DNA from: Exobasidium rhododendri
Lineage: Eukaryota > Basidiomycota > Exobasidiomycetes > Exobasidiales > Exobasidiaceae
DNA length: 64,000 bases
Assembly (NCBI GenBank): GCA_026210745.1
Contig: CP110630.1
Span: 4,340,001 to 4,404,000, forward strand
Direction of reading: 5' to 3'
Part shown: in pieces, positions 19,866 to 31,373 of the stretch
Layout of the letters: each line of letters begins with the position of its first letter
How positions within the stretch are numbered: position 1 is the first letter of the stretch
Program-made: the position numbers and the translations under genes
The notes under the pieces: model-generated
The model's database searches: none
The model's input: only the letters and a program-made list of their open reading frames with translations
What the model was told of the DNA's origin: nothing

Positions 19866-22552
19866 ATGTCGTTCGCAGATCTTATGTCTGGAGGAGCAGA
19901 ATGTGGACCTTCCAATCCACTCTCGAACTTCACGAAAAGATTCGGTCAGGATCGAAGTGCTCAGCTCGATCGATTTGGAGAGGGCTCAGAGGCAGGCAGT
20001 AGTAGCAGCAACATTAGGCAATTGGTGAGCTTACGAAGAGGTACCAGAGCGAGGTGTGTTGCTGGCCATTCCATATCTGATGTTCCCTTGTTCCACTCTG
20101 TGTGATACTGCTACAGCCTTCCTTTCGAACACAACAAGGAAAAGCATCATCGAATTCAGAACAAGCTTTCTTTCAGCATCAACCTTCAAACCTCGCCGCC
20201 TTTGACCTGAACCCGCTAAACGGCGCTCTTCCCTTTTCGCCACCCGTTGGCCCTCTCGATTATAGCTCCAGTCAGCACAAGCAAAACTTTGATCAGTCGT
20301 GGCATCATGTCCCTGCGCAAGATCTAGAGTACCATCGTCAAATTGCGCCTTCACCCCGATCGATAGATGCTGGATGGGCAAGGGAGTTCTCGCCTGGTCG
20401 AGCTAGTAACGCTGTTCAGAGCAGCTTAACATCTTCTTCACAGCACGAGCCAATGCAACAGATCCACAACCATGCACAGAGACCATTCGCCAATCGTAGT
20501 GACGTAGGCACTGCCCCTGGAATGGCAAGGCTCAATATGATGGGCATGCGGATGGGGCCAAATATGCACACCTACAATACTATCCAAACGCTTCCTCAGC
20601 AAAGTTCTAGCCAAGAAAGATCTCTTCAGACTGACACTTCACAGTGGGATACTGCCTTTACAGCTTACGAACGTCCAGATTCGATTACGCAGGCAAAGGT
20701 CGCGGAGGAAGTGATCGCTAGTCTTAGTCAAGTACAACCCACTCAATCAAGAGCAAATACCTCCTCCTCCGAGGCAGATGACTTGGCCAAAACAGCCGGG
20801 AGACTTGTTTCGACTGTGGAGCACGACGGAAGCACAAAATTCAAACAGAGCAACTTTCTGAACCTGATGAGAAAGATACGAGATAAGCAAGCTGGCATCC
20901 AGGGAACAAACATCGTAGAGACGAACGCGGAGCAGCAGGCTTCATCGTCCACCTCGACCACTGGTACACACCCTGACAATGCTGCTATCTCAGACAGGGT
21001 AAAAGGCAAGAAAAGCGATTCGAGTAACGACTTTCGAAACACAATAGGGAGAGAGCCAAGCTCCCAGCAAGAGGCAGTAGAGTGGGCTAGACAGCGAGGT
21101 ATGTTGAATCCTAGTTTATCCTCTGCTTCACATCTAAGAATGGCACCTGGACCTGAAAGTCTTGCTGCAGAGGTAGAAGGTCGAGACATGCTCAATGAGA
21201 TGTGGGCAGAAGAAGATGCTCGAAGTGAAGCGATTGAAAGGCAAGCGATGGAGAGAGCGTTTTTGGGAGACGGGGGGGACGTGGATCAACGTAGAAGAGA
21301 GGATGCAGCCGAATTTGCCAAGTACCAAAGGGTGATGGGATCGGACTTCGGATCGGCCGCCGAGTCTCAGAATCGAGCTTCGATGGAAGAAGAGTTTGAT
21401 TTGCAAGGGTCTGCTGAAGATTTTGTCGGGCGAAGATGGGAAGGAGTGCAAGGCAGGGGTGTAGCGGGAGTTCAGGGTGCTGAATGGGACACGCTACAGC
21501 GAGACTGGGATACATGGCAAGCCACTTCGACCGGCATGACGTCTGTTCTAGGGCCACCTGCTTCTGCTGCTTCTGCACCCCAGTATGAATTCCAATCAAC
21601 GAATCCCTACATTGGAACAATCACACCAAGAATGGATGCAACTACCATTCCAGCAGACATGCAGAGTGTCTTGGAAAGAGAGGCAGCAGTTCAACGTGAT
21701 CCTACAAGCGCTTCTGCCTGGTACGACTTGGGTGTGAAGCAACAAGAAAACGAGCGAGAAGGTTCCGCCATTGCCGCTTTGCATCGTGCAATTCAGCTAG
21801 AGCCTACGTTACGAGACGCCTGGCTGGCTTTAGCGGTCAGTTACACCAATGAAAACGAACGAATGAGCGCTTTTGAAGCTATAGAAAGATGGATCGAGGC
21901 TACGCCAGACTACCGAGCTGTGGTGAAGCAGCATCAAAGCGAAGAAAGGGAGATCAACAAATCTCTGCTAGGATTTGCAGAGCGGCACGAGAGATTGAGT
22001 AATTTGCTCATTGTCTTGGCGAGACACGGATCTACGCAGGATCAGATCGATGCCGATGTACAAGTGGCCTTGGGTGTCCTGTTCAATGCAAGCGAAGACT
22101 ACGACAAGGCCGTCGATTGCTTTACAGCAGCGCTTTCCGTTCGGCCAGAGGACTGGCTTCTGTACAATCGACTTGGGGCAACTCTGAGCAATTCCGGTCG
22201 AAGCGAAGAATCCCTACGATACTATCATCAAGCGCTCGACCTACGACCCGGCTTTGTTCGATGCCATTTCAATCTTAGCATCTCATGTTTAAACTTGAAG
22301 ATGTATCAGGACTGTGCGTCTCATATCTTCACCGCGTTGACTCTTCAGTCGGAAAGCACCGCAGACGTGGGTGGCGAGCTCAAGAATGAAGGTGGCGTGA
22401 CCTCTAGTAGTCTTTGGGAGACCCTTCGAATTTCTTGCGAACTGATGCAGCGGCCTGATCTGGCTCTCTTGACACACGAAAAAGATCTCAACAAGTTTGA
22501 TCCCAGCGACTTCTGGCATGAAGGGCCTCTGGATCAGGACGATCATGTGTAG
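19866..22552 (+). CDS. PEX5: peroxisomal targeting signal 1 receptor PEX5
   Basis: Exons 19866-20024 and 20117-22552 join to 864 residues. The N-terminus MSFADLMSGGAECGPSNPL has the conserved recycling cysteine (Cys13) that is mono-ubiquitinated in the family. The disordered N-half carries diaromatic WxxxF-type motifs, W140 in GWAREF and W230 in QWDTAF, which bind the Pex13/Pex14 docking proteins. The C-terminal third holds tetratricopeptide repeats, seen as SASAWYDLGVKQQENERE, AIQLEPTLRDAWLALA, AALSVRPEDWLLYNRLGAT and ALDLRPGFVRCHFNLSISC, which bind PTS1 tripeptides. It cycles between cytosol and the peroxisomal membrane. It is longer than yeast Pex5 (about 610), mostly through the N-half. 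The gene lies 341 nt downstream of an aldehyde dehydrogenase whose retained-intron form ends in a PTS1. Confidence 0.95.
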
Positions 22553-23085
22553 CCGAGTCCTTGACTGGAGGGAGAAGAACAGGTGTAGAGACACACACAC
22601 ACTTATTACATACAAAGAATCTGCTCCCTTGATGTATTTGCAGCTCATTACTACTTTGTACATTGGCGTCCGTCTTAATTAATATCAGTTGATGCACCTC
22701 TTGAGGGAGCTGTCACTTTTCCTACTCGGACCCTCTGCTGTGCCAATTACCGAGCTATCGTCCGCTGACCGGGGCTTGCTCCCTCTACCTAAGCCTTGTG
22801 CCTCGCCTGGTTTTTTTGCGGTGCCGTGGAATTTTAGTTGATTCCCCGCTACCTGTCTGCCAGAAAACCCCAGTTCATGAACAGAAGGGGGAGTGGGAGA
22901 CAGACGGCGAATTTGGGGCTCAACTGAGGAAGAAAAGTCTGGAGAATGACACCCTGGCAGGAAGAAGCAAGGAACAGAGGGCGATTGTTGCTTCTGCACT
23001 TGCTTGTCTTCTATACGTTCACCGGCCTCAGCTGTCCCTCCCTCGCACTAGACCTTGTACATTGAGATCTAGCTAGCTCAGTGAA
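22553..23085. other. spacer between PEX5 and the unrecognised 23 kb gene
   Basis: 533 nt. It starts with the PEX5 3' end, including a short (AC)n run near 22590-22600. The rest has small open frames on both strands with no family resemblance. No RNA gene was recognised. Confidence 0.5.
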
Positions 23086-24708
23086 ATGATCCATCATGCA
23101 ATCGAAGAGAAGGCAGAAAAGAGAAGAGCTAAGAACAAAAACACAAAACAGAAGAGAAAGGTAAAAAGGAAAAGGCAAGGCACGGAAAGGGATTTGCCTC
23201 CGATCGTTCTACATCACCCTATTCAAGAAGGTGTAGGGCAAGGGGTGGCTTACTGGGACTCCATCGCAAAGGTGACTCGATGGCTACATCCTGATCTACA
23301 TACTCGTTCAGGGGGAGAAGGAGAAGAAGAGATCAGATCTGAATGCAATATGTGGGTCATGACTCCGACTTTCGAGCAAGTGCTCTGCGAATCGCCAGTT
23401 ACCTGTAGTCGAGAGGAGGGAGACTACATTGTCTCCACTTTTGACGCACAGTACTCGCCTCTGCACGACGGGACAAACTCCATGTACCCAGGAGAATCGA
23501 AGGGTGAAGCAGAGGATTGGGTGAGAGTACCGACAGCTGGTCGGACAGGAGCATTCAGCGCGCCCTCTTCCCCAGTCATGGACCAACCGACCAAGCGTAC
23601 ACAATCATCATACATACCTTCCCTTCCACTCGAAGAGGACATTGAAATGAGGTCTCAGCTGAGGGGTGGCTGGCTCTTGACGAGGAGAAGGGAATGGAGA
23701 CGAAGAGTAAAGAGTTTCGGTGCTATTGACACCGACCTTGAGAGCTCTTGGCCTGTGAGCAAAATCTTACGTCAAAGGAGGCTGAATCGAGAAAGAGCAG
23801 AGCAATATGCTTCATGTGAGCCAGATGCGCTCTACCACAGAGAAGCTGGGCGTGCAAAGCCATCTCACGCATACCGCAGCGCTATCAGTGAGGAACAATA
23901 TTTACAATTCCAGCATGAAGGCGAGTGGGAGAAAGATGCTCCGGAATTTTCATCTTCTCCAACCCGTGGAATTTCTAGTCAAGTGTCGCCTGAAGACGAA
24001 CAATTAGAGCATGTACATACGGAGCGATTACTGGCCGGATATCAAGCGTGCGAGTGTGCTGAAGTCGCAATGGACGATGTCGTCGTCGGGGAAGAGAGCT
24101 GGTCGGATGTACAAAGAAGTTCTTCAAGATTGAGCCAAGTGCTTGAGTGTGAAGATAAAGAGGACGGTACATCACAGGCCAAGAGGTATGAGCAGGGCAA
24201 TATAAACGGTTCAATGGAGAATCAGGTGTGGACCGTAGGATCGAGTGCAAGAAAAAGCCGCGTAGAAGAGGGCCAATCAGACGATCGTTGGCCGATAGCT
24301 AGCATTGCCGTCGAGCGAGATAGCAGCTATGACGTAGTGAAAAGAAGCAGCATCCTTGCCAAATCTAGCGTGACTGTAGAGCTCGCTCGAGCGGTGGCTT
24401 CACTTACTGCAAAGCGTCAAGTAGCTACTCATTTCGAGAGTCTACTATCTCCATCGCTGCAGGCACTCAGAAGTAGAATCGCTTCGGGAGTATTCGGCAA
24501 ATTCGAAGCCGGGCCTCAAGTAAGCGAGCATATAGACTCAGGGAGCGATAGAAAGATAAAAGAGACGAGGAAAGGACGCAGAAGCACTGGTGGTAAAAAT
24601 GTGAAATGGTCTGCGACTAGAAGGGAGCGAAAAAGGGAGACCTCACGCAGTGCGATGATCAAAAGTGCGAGCAATGCCTTGCAAGATGAGGAACATGCAC
24701 AGGCTTAG
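23086..24708 (+). CDS. hypothetical basic/acidic protein of 540 residues, not recognised
   Basis: One intronless open frame of 540 residues with no stop; I do not recognise a family. The first 30 residues are strongly basic (EKRRAKNKNTKQKRKVKRKR), a likely nuclear localisation signal. Residues about 35-120 look folded (HPIQEGVGQGVAYWDSIAKV, then CNMWVMTPTFEQVLCESPV). The middle is Ser/Glu-rich and probably disordered, with phosphosite-like stretches. Around residues 435-480 is a helix-prone stretch (ELARAVASLTAKRQ then HFESLLSPSLQALRSRI). The C-terminus is again basic (RKGRRSTGGKNVKWSATRRE). Codon use and base content look like those of its neighbours, so there is no sign of transfer. The start at 23086 is the first ATG of the frame. 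It could be a fast-evolving nuclear protein, but no function is claimed. It is also possible, though less likely, that the frame is not coding. Confidence 0.65.
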   Translation: MIHHAIEEKAEKRRAKNKNTKQKRKVKRKRQGTERDLPPIVLHHPIQEGVGQGVAYWDSIAKVTRWLHPDLHTRSGGEGEEEIRSECNMWVMTPTFEQVLCESPVTCSREEGDYIVSTFDAQYSPLHDGTNSMYPGESKGEAEDWVRVPTAGRTGAFSAPSSPVMDQPTKRTQSSYIPSLPLEEDIEMRSQLRGGWLLTRRREWRRRVKSFGAIDTDLESSWPVSKILRQRRLNRERAEQYASCEPDALYHREAGRAKPSHAYRSAISEEQYLQFQHEGEWEKDAPEFSSSPTRGISSQVSPEDEQLEHVHTERLLAGYQACECAEVAMDDVVVGEESWSDVQRSSSRLSQVLECEDKEDGTSQAKRYEQGNINGSMENQVWTVGSSARKSRVEEGQSDDRWPIASIAVERDSSYDVVKRSSILAKSSVTVELARAVASLTAKRQVATHFESLLSPSLQALRSRIASGVFGKFEAGPQVSEHIDSGSDRKIKETRKGRRSTGGKNVKWSATRRERKRETSRSAMIKSASNALQDEEHAQA

Positions 24709-25206
24709 TAGCAATGGTCATACACGAAAGAGCAGTGACTGTGTGCAGTGACGGACCGTGCCGGACGACGGAGTGTTCCCGGTACGGCAACAGGATGTTC
24801 TTAGAAGCATGTCACACCGATGATTACGTATTTTCACAATAGATACTAGTTGAGATCCCGCTTGTCGGCCACCTCATGATACATCGAGATCGAAGACGGA
24901 TACCTACACGGTGCTCGAAAGATGCCCTCTCTTGGGCATCTTCAGTCTGTGTGAAAGTGTTCCTCCCCTTGCCGTCGAGCTCTGTCGTTAGAATACTGTG
25001 TGTATAGGCGGGCTCACTTTCTCACCGAGAATCGGTTCCTTGGGCAGAGTACCGCCACGCGACGCGACGTCCAAGATGCACTTACTCACCCGCTTGGCTC
25101 TTTTCTTCTTCGTGTGAGGCCTACGCGATCGATACGTTTCATCGCGTTTAGAAACAATTGACACGCCGCTGCCCCCTCTGCCCTCAATCACTCTAAGTAC
25201 ATCAGC
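24709..25206. other. intergenic spacer with two compact inverted repeats, upstream of ARP4
   Basis: 498 nt. Two hairpins are visible. One has arms 24756-24764 and 24779-24787 (CCGTGCCGG / CCGGTACGG, 9 bp with one G-U pair, 14-nt loop). The other has arms 24919-24927 and 24934-24942 (AAGATGCCC / GGGCATCTT, perfect 9 bp, 6-nt loop). On the minus strand a 68-codon open frame at 24988-25191 includes a basic stretch (RSRRPHTKKKRAKR) directly followed by a GTGAGTAAG donor. I cannot tie it to a family. It may be chance or the first exon of a small divergent gene. Confidence 0.5.
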
Positions 25207-26872
25207 ATGCCTGGCATCTACGGCGGAGACGACATATCTGCCATCGTTCTGGATGCAGGATCCTCCTCCACAAGAGCTGGTTGGGCGGGCGAAGATACAC
25301 CAAGGGTAGTCACGCCTTCATACTACGGCTGGTCGACCGGCGACGAGGGCCTCGACAAGGATACCGGGGCAGATAAGACGAATGGACATCACGATGAGGA
25401 TGCAATGGAGGGACTCGAAAGCAACGGTGTCGCTTCAACTAATGCCGAAGTAGGCAAAGACGTCAATGGACAGAGCGATGCCCCTGTCTTCAGCGAAAAG
25501 GACGGAGACAGTCAAACGACTAGGAAGGCGATATCAGATTGGGAATTGCAAAAGAGAAGGGCAGAAAATCGGTATAGATACGTAGGAGACAGTGGTGTGA
25601 ATATATGGAGAAAGGGTATGGAGATTGGCAATCCATTCGAGGATGGTGTCTGTGAGTGTAGTCAGTCTGTCTACACGTTTGCTTGCATGCTGACATACGT
25701 TCTAAATTCCGTCGTTCAGTGTCCTCGGCTGCTTCTCTGCTGGCCCTGGCTCGCTTTTCTCTCGAAGATGTCATGGGTGCGAGACCTTCTGAGCACCCTC
25801 TCTTATTAACAGAACCATCATGGAACTCGAAAGAGGCAAGGGAAGAGATGATAGAATTAGCGTTTGAAGGGCTAGATGTCCCTGCTTTCTATTTGGCAAA
25901 TTCGACGGTATTGAGCTCTTTCTCAGCTGGTAAGCCGACTTCACTAATCGTGGATGTCGGTTCTTCTCAGACTTCAGCAATACCCGTAGTAGATGGATTT
26001 ATCCTTCGGAAGGGCATTCAAAAGCAGCTGGGCATGGGTGGAGATTGCATTTCAAGAGCTTTACTGTACGACTTGTCGACTGATCCGCCAAGTCAAAGTA
26101 ACCGATCAGGCGGCAAAGTAAACATCGTGGGACAGTATTTAGTCAAGAGCAAAGCGCCAACTGTTCCAGGCGGTACACCTCCTGCCATCTTACGAGAGGA
26201 GCGAGTGGCAGATACAACAGACAGCTTCAAGAAATATCAGCAAATGCGAACGCTGCACGAAGCAAAGGAAAGTCTTGCGCAAGTCCTGGAAGAACCTTGG
26301 AACGAAAGGTGAGTACAGCAAGGAATTCATGCAGCCTTTGTGATGCTATCAGCTCATACCTTTTCTTCGTCTTTCGTCTTCGTCTACACAGCTCCGCTAA
26401 TGGCCGACCTTTACGAGGCTTCGAATTTCCAGACGGTTACAACGATTCATTTGGCATAGAGAGATTCCGGGCGCCTGAAGTTCTCTTTACGCCTCAACTC
26501 TTTGCAAACAGCGAAGGAGTCCTCCCCCCTGCCCCATCCACTCATTTCCACAAGCCAATACAAGAGCTGATCGTCGCAGCCATTGAGGCAACCGATGTCG
26601 ATTCTCGCGCAACCTTGCTACAAAATCTTGTCTGCGTTGGCGGCTCGTCTGTCATTCCAGGTTTCAATGATCGCTTGAGCTACGAACTGGGGCTCAAGCT
26701 GCCGGGTCAAAAGATCAAGATACATTCAGCAGGAAATCTCGTGGAGAGAAAGTACTCTTCTTGGTTGGGCGGCAGTATCTTGGCTAGTCTAGGGACGTTT
26801 CATCAACTTTGGATTAGTAAGGCAGAGTATCAAGAGCACGGTGCAAACATAGTGCACACAAGGTGCAGGTGA
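25207..26872 (+). CDS. ARP4: actin-related protein 4 (NuA4/INO80/SWR1 subunit)
   Basis: Exons 25207-25651, 25720-26308 and 26392-26872 join to 504 residues. The start [20 protein letters not shown] is the Arp4/BAF53 version of the actin N-terminus, followed by [11 protein letters not shown]. Actin-fold parts follow: [35 protein letters not shown] (phosphate-binding loop 2 in altered form), [31 protein letters not shown] and the C-terminal [18 protein letters not shown]. An acidic insertion of about 90 residues after the first strand ([14 protein letters not shown]) lengthens it beyond the usual 430-490. Arp4 binds nucleosomes and anchors NuA4 acetyltransferase and the INO80/SWR1 remodellers in the nucleus. 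ADA2, of the SAGA complex, lies 10 kb away. Introns are confirmed by restored phase. Confidence 0.93.
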
Positions 26873-27201
26873 TGCAAGCACGACAGTGTAGGAGATGACC
26901 ACCTCTATTTGTAAAAAGAATCCGCATTCCAATCTATTTCTAACATGATCTACTTTTGGTAGTGTGTGTATGAGTGGTGGTTGTAATTGTTGTGATGATC
27001 GGTGTTGATGATGATGCTAATGATGGTGAGGATATAGAGGTGGAAGTTGTCTTGTAGAGCAGAGGTGTACAGCAGAGAGGGAGATTATAGAGACAAAGTG
27101 GAGAGAAAGGAGAAAAAGGGATACTGCTGATACATAAGGCTCCATGGCACACACACACACACAAACACAAACACACACCCTTTGCCTCTTTCTGTCTCCT
27201 C
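26873..27201. other. convergent spacer ARP4 / Lon, with simple repeats
   Basis: 329 nt shared by two 3' ends. It contains a degenerate GTT/GAT-type triplet run (about 26975-27025, GTTGTGATGATCGGTGTTGA and onward) and an (AC)n-rich tract with AAACAC interruptions at about 27146-27178. No gene was recognised. Confidence 0.7.
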
Positions 27202-30200
27202 TCAGTTGACGGGTTGATCGACGCTTGCCCCGTCGTCTTCCGGCTTCATGACTGGCTTGACTTGCTTCCTCTCATCTCTTCGCCTTCTCTCCTCAACTTC
27301 TTCATCTGCCTCCAATTCCTTGGCCTTTTCACTCCATGATCCTTCGCCAAAGGCCACTTCCAATGCACTCCAAACGTTGTTGACGTAGTGAACTTCCAAG
27401 TCGTCCAAAACTGTTCTAGGCACATCCGCTTCCACATTTGGTCGATTCTGACTTGGCAAGATGACTTTGGCAATTCCTGCTCGATGAGCTGCAAGCAACT
27501 TCTCCTTTAATCCTCCAACTGGAAGCACCATTCCTCGAAGTGACACTTCTCCCGTCATGGCAAGATCAGCATTCAGGCTTCGATTCGTCAATAGACTGAC
27601 TAGACTTGTGATAAATGCAACTCCGGCACTGGGTCCTTCCTTGCCGATAGCACCTTCTGGCATGTGTAGATGAACGTCCTTGTTCTCCAGCAGCCTCTCA
27701 TTGTCCTCTTTCGTGATCTCGAGCTCTTTCGCGTTACTCTTCAACCAACTGAGCGCAATCGATGCGCTCTCTTTGATCACTTCTCCCAGCTTACCAGTCA
27801 GCTGAAGACCTCCTTTGCCAGGCATGATGGTAGTCTCAATCGGCATCAGTGACCCGCTTCCATTGCCCAGGTATCCCAGACCAGTGCACACTCCTGCCGG
27901 CATCGTCTTTGTGTCGTACAGGCGATCCTTGTGGAAGACGGGCGGTCCGATGTAATCTCGCAAAGAGTCAATACTGATCTCCACCGACACACTGTCTGGC
28001 ACCTTCATCGGCTTTCGATCTAGGGTAGTCGTCTTTGGTGGCGCTTCGGTCGACGGTGACCTGTCTTCATCGGGGCTTGTAGCGGAAGATTCATCTTTTT
28101 CCGCTTCAGGCGGTGGCATGACCGACTGAGTCTTACTCTCCACTGATCCAGAAGCTGTCAAGGACTCCGAGTTCAATTCTTCTGCTGGTTTCAGTTCACC
28201 GTCCTTTGGCTCCGGGAACACATCTTCCCCATGGTCCCGTACGATGTTAAAAGCGATCTTTCGATACACCTTCTCTAGTAGCTTTCGCAGTTGACGGACT
28301 CCACTCTCTCTTGCGTGATGCCTGATGAGGAACTCAATCGTCTCATCTGCTAATTGGACATTGGCGTCCTTCAGACCACTAGAATCCTTTGCTTGTGGAG
28401 CCAGGTATCCCTTTGCAATGTGCTTCTTCTCTTCGGCAGTGTAACTACTGACTTCAATGACCTCCATTCGATCCAACAATGGTTGAGGAATCGTATCAAG
28501 CGTGTTGGCAGTACAGACAAACAGAACTCTACTGAGATCGACTGGTACGTCCATGTAGTGATCTAGAAAGCTTCCATTCTGCTCTGGATCGAGCATCTCT
28601 AATAGGGCAGAGGATGGATCACCGTTGTGTCCTCTTCCGATCTTGTCTACCTCATCAATCAACACAAGAGGATTCTCAGTGCCCACCTTCTTCAACGCTT
28701 GAATCGCCTTACCAGGCATAGCACCAACGTACGTCCTTCGGTGGCCTTTGATCTCCGCGACGTCGCTCAAACCACCGACACTGAATCGGAAAAATTGCCT
28801 TTGAACTGCCCTCGCAATCGACTTTCCGATCGAAGTCTTTCCTACACCAGGAGGACCGACTAGACATATAATCTTTCCTTCCACAGTGCCTCTGAGCTTG
28901 CCTACTGCCAGGAACTCTAGGATACGATCTTTGACGTCCTTGAGTCCATAATGATCGTGATCCAGAACGCTCGTTGCATTAGCAATCGAGTAGTTCTCCG
29001 GACTGTGAACACCCCACGGAATGTTTGTCAGCCATTCCAAGTACCCACGAGTGACGTTGAACTCGCTGGCAGCAGGTTCCAATGTTTGAAGCTTGTTGAG
29101 CTCTTCGTCGAACACTTTGCGCACCGGTTCAGGCATACGGAGCGAATTGGCCTTTTCCTTGAATTTTTCCACCATCTTGTCCTTGCCATCCGACTCGATG
29201 CCCAGCTCCTTCTTGATACCCTTGAGTTGCTCTGTAAGGTAGTACTCCCTCTGTCTTTTCTGGATCTTCTGCTCAACATCTTTGCTGATCTTGTTTTGCA
29301 GTTGAGCGTTCATCAACTCCTTTTTGAGAACCAAAAGAGCCTTTTGCAGTCTCTCGCCGATGTTGAGTGTCTCCAAGACAGACTGCAGTTCACCAACTTC
29401 TCCACTAGAGACTGCTGCTGCAAAATCAGCCAGCTTGTCAGGTTCTTCAAAGACGTTTCCTGCTCCTTGTGAAATGCTAAAATTGGCGATTTGATCTCGG
29501 AACAGGGGATTGAGGAGAGCGATGTCCTTGAAGACGGCAATCAATTCTGCCTTGATCGCCTTGATGAAGGCGTCATCACGTTTGTACTCCTGCGCTTCCA
29601 GATTGGTAACGTTCACCAGCGAGACTGCATAATCCTGCAAGAAGTTGGTTTGATAAGGTATAGGCGAGGGCTTCTGTTCGTTGGAAGTCGTTGCTTCTGG
29701 TTCTTCAGACGATGTCACCACCGTATTTTCACTTTCATCTCGGGTCTCTTTCACATCGATGGCTGACGTGGTCGGGGGACCAGTTGAAGGACTTGAGATA
29801 CTGTCATTGATCAGCTGAGCTTGACCCTTTGGTGTAATGAGTTCATCGATTCTGATCCTGCGATGAGGATACAGGACAGCAGTCAAGCCTTCCTCTTCGT
29901 CCCTCTCGGCGTCCGTCTTCTTGCCATCTTTGTTGCCCTTTGAACCACTCTGAGAGCTTTGGGAGAAGATACTGGTTATTTGTGCAAACACGCCAACACG
30001 GTGCACCTTGTCCAAGTCAGTAATCACGTCAGCATCGTCTTCTTCGTCTTTGAGTAAGAAGGCTCCAATGTATGGCTGTCCTCTCTTCAGTGACTCGCGA
30101 ATGGCGGCACAGACAGCTGGGTTCTTGACCACCACGGCTTTGTAAAATCCAGGAAAGAGAGGCCGTCGTGTGATGGGCAAGGCCAAGACTTGAGGATAGT

Positions 30201-30765
30201 TTGTTGGAACAGACTGCTTGGAGACAGAGGTCGAATTAGACCCAGACGACGAGCCCGACTTACCAGAGCTTTGTGCACCATCTGCAGAGCTACCCGAGCC
30301 CGATGAAGCCGAGTTATCGGAGGGCGTCGATGCTGGCGACGCACTGGATGAACTGGCTCCTTTCTCCTCACTCTTTGTTTCTATCGTGGATGCACTACTT
30401 GTCTGTGCTTTTGGATCATCATTTCGTACTTCAGCCACTTCATTGCCATCGGTTCCCTCCTCTTCGATATCCTCTTCCTCCCCTTCTTCATGCCCTGACT
30501 CCATTCCTTTTCCCTTCGATCGGGGCATTGCAATCTGTGAGCTTATCGAGAATGATCTTGAACCTGTTGCCACATTCCTCCTACTCCTGAGCTGCAGATC
30601 AACTACGTCTGCATTTGAGTTGCAAATCTGAGTTGCAAATCTAGTTGAAAACAATCGAGAGTTACACTTCAACATCGAGGATGTGCGAGTGATAGCTCTC
30701 GTGCTGCTGGACGTCGAAGCATGGCCACGGCTTGACGCTGCCGCCAATCGACTAGCATTGATCAT
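27202..30765 (-). CDS. PIM1: mitochondrial Lon protease PIM1
   Basis: A single exon of 1187 residues. The N-terminal 75 residues are basic, Ser/Arg-rich and free of acids until late, a mitochondrial presequence. A long acidic/serine-rich linker follows, then the Lon N-domain ([20 protein letters not shown]). The AAA+ module has Walker [14 protein letters not shown] (about residue 636) and Walker [12 protein letters not shown]. The protease domain has the catalytic Ser in [13 protein letters not shown] (about 1044) and Lys in [13 protein letters not shown] (about 1086), so the Ser-Lys dyad is intact. It degrades damaged matrix proteins and maintains mitochondrial DNA. There is no PTS1 at the end (DQPVN), so it is the mitochondrial and not the peroxisomal Lon. 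An insertion rich in Ser/Glu/Pro (residues about 890-930) before the protease domain is typical of fungal Pim1. Confidence 0.96.
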   Translation of the reverse strand: MINASRLAAASSRGHASTSSSTRAITRTSSMLKCNSRLFSTRFATQICNSNADVVDLQLRSRRNVATGSRSFSISSQIAMPRSKGKGMESGHEEGEEEDIEEEGTDGNEVAEVRNDDPKAQTSSASTIETKSEEKGASSSSASPASTPSDNSASSGSGSSADGAQSSGKSGSSSGSNSTSVSKQSVPTNYPQVLALPITRRPLFPGFYKAVVVKNPAVCAAIRESLKRGQPYIGAFLLKDEEDDADVITDLDKVHRVGVFAQITSIFSQSSQSGSKGNKDGKKTDAERDEEEGLTAVLYPHRRIRIDELITPKGQAQLINDSISSPSTGPPTTSAIDVKETRDESENTVVTSSEEPEATTSNEQKPSPIPYQTNFLQDYAVSLVNVTNLEAQEYKRDDAFIKAIKAELIAVFKDIALLNPLFRDQIANFSISQGAGNVFEEPDKLADFAAAVSSGEVGELQSVLETLNIGERLQKALLVLKKELMNAQLQNKISKDVEQKIQKRQREYYLTEQLKGIKKELGIESDGKDKMVEKFKEKANSLRMPEPVRKVFDEELNKLQTLEPAASEFNVTRGYLEWLTNIPWGVHSPENYSIANATSVLDHDHYGLKDVKDRILEFLAVGKLRGTVEGKIICLVGPPGVGKTSIGKSIARAVQRQFFRFSVGGLSDVAEIKGHRRTYVGAMPGKAIQALKKVGTENPLVLIDEVDKIGRGHNGDPSSALLEMLDPEQNGSFLDHYMDVPVDLSRVLFVCTANTLDTIPQPLLDRMEVIEVSSYTAEEKKHIAKGYLAPQAKDSSGLKDANVQLADETIEFLIRHHARESGVRQLRKLLEKVYRKIAFNIVRDHGEDVFPEPKDGELKPAEELNSESLTASGSVESKTQSVMPPPEAEKDESSATSPDEDRSPSTEAPPKTTTLDRKPMKVPDSVSVEISIDSLRDYIGPPVFHKDRLYDTKTMPAGVCTGLGYLGNGSGSLMPIETTIMPGKGGLQLTGKLGEVIKESASIALSWLKSNAKELEITKEDNERLLENKDVHLHMPEGAIGKEGPSAGVAFITSLVSLLTNRSLNADLAMTGEVSLRGMVLPVGGLKEKLLAAHRAGIAKVILPSQNRPNVEADVPRTVLDDLEVHYVNNVWSALEVAFGEGSWSEKAKELEADEEVEERRRRDERKQVKPVMKPEDDGASVDQPVN

Positions 30766-31373
30766 GATGAGGAGGCAACAGGACGATGCGGGCCTTGAAG
30801 CAGGTGTCGAGGTGGAATGGAAAGAATCAAGAGGGACTGGAGATTGCGGTAATACCGATCGGATCGAGTTCCTCGCCCCAAGTGAGTAGTTTCTGCCTCT
30901 TTAATTGGAACGGCGCCTTCGTTCTTCTGAAGGATTTTATTCGGTTGTGTGTGTGATACAGTGATGGCGAAGGTCGAGTGGAGTGCGTAGTGTGTCACTC
31001 TTAATCGACCAAAAAGGAAGCTTACGAAGCTCACGTCACGCGCTTACTCAGTTTGACATAAAGGCCCGTGGCAATGTCTGGTTGCTCGATACGCACGTAC
31101 ATCACTCTAGGCGGCCGCGAAACAGAAGATCCACTCACTCTGGCAGCACCTCTGCAGTCTTCCACTCCAGCCTTTGCCGCCGTCAGTCTGCGTCGCTGTA
31201 CTTGTAGGAGCACTTATTACTTTTAAGGGAAGAAGGGAAAGAGGACGACGACGCATACTACCATATTTTCATACAATCAATCCTAGATCTCCTCTTCATC
31301 GACTCACTTTTGATCTCGTCCTTTTTCTTGTCTTGTCGAAACCTCACCTTGTGCCGGAAGCAAGCTATTCATC
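30766..31373. promoter_or_regulatory. divergent promoter region of PIM1 (minus) and XRN1 (plus)
   Basis: 608 nt between two divergent ATGs. It must hold both promoters and 5' UTRs. Small open frames overlap on both strands with no resemblance to known proteins. No TATA box or known operator was identified with confidence. Confidence 0.45.

Noticed and set aside
23060-23090. AGCTAGCTCAGT resembling a tRNA A box
   Set aside because: No matching B box or cloverleaf downstream.
28951-29472. 173-codon plus-strand open frame rich in leucine and phenylalanine
   Set aside because: Antisense to the Lon protease; hydrophobic residues come from reading the charged-helix codons backwards.
27202-30765. 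Peroxisomal Lon with a hidden PTS1
   Set aside because: The end DQPVN is not a PTS1, and the protein has a clear mitochondrial-type presequence.
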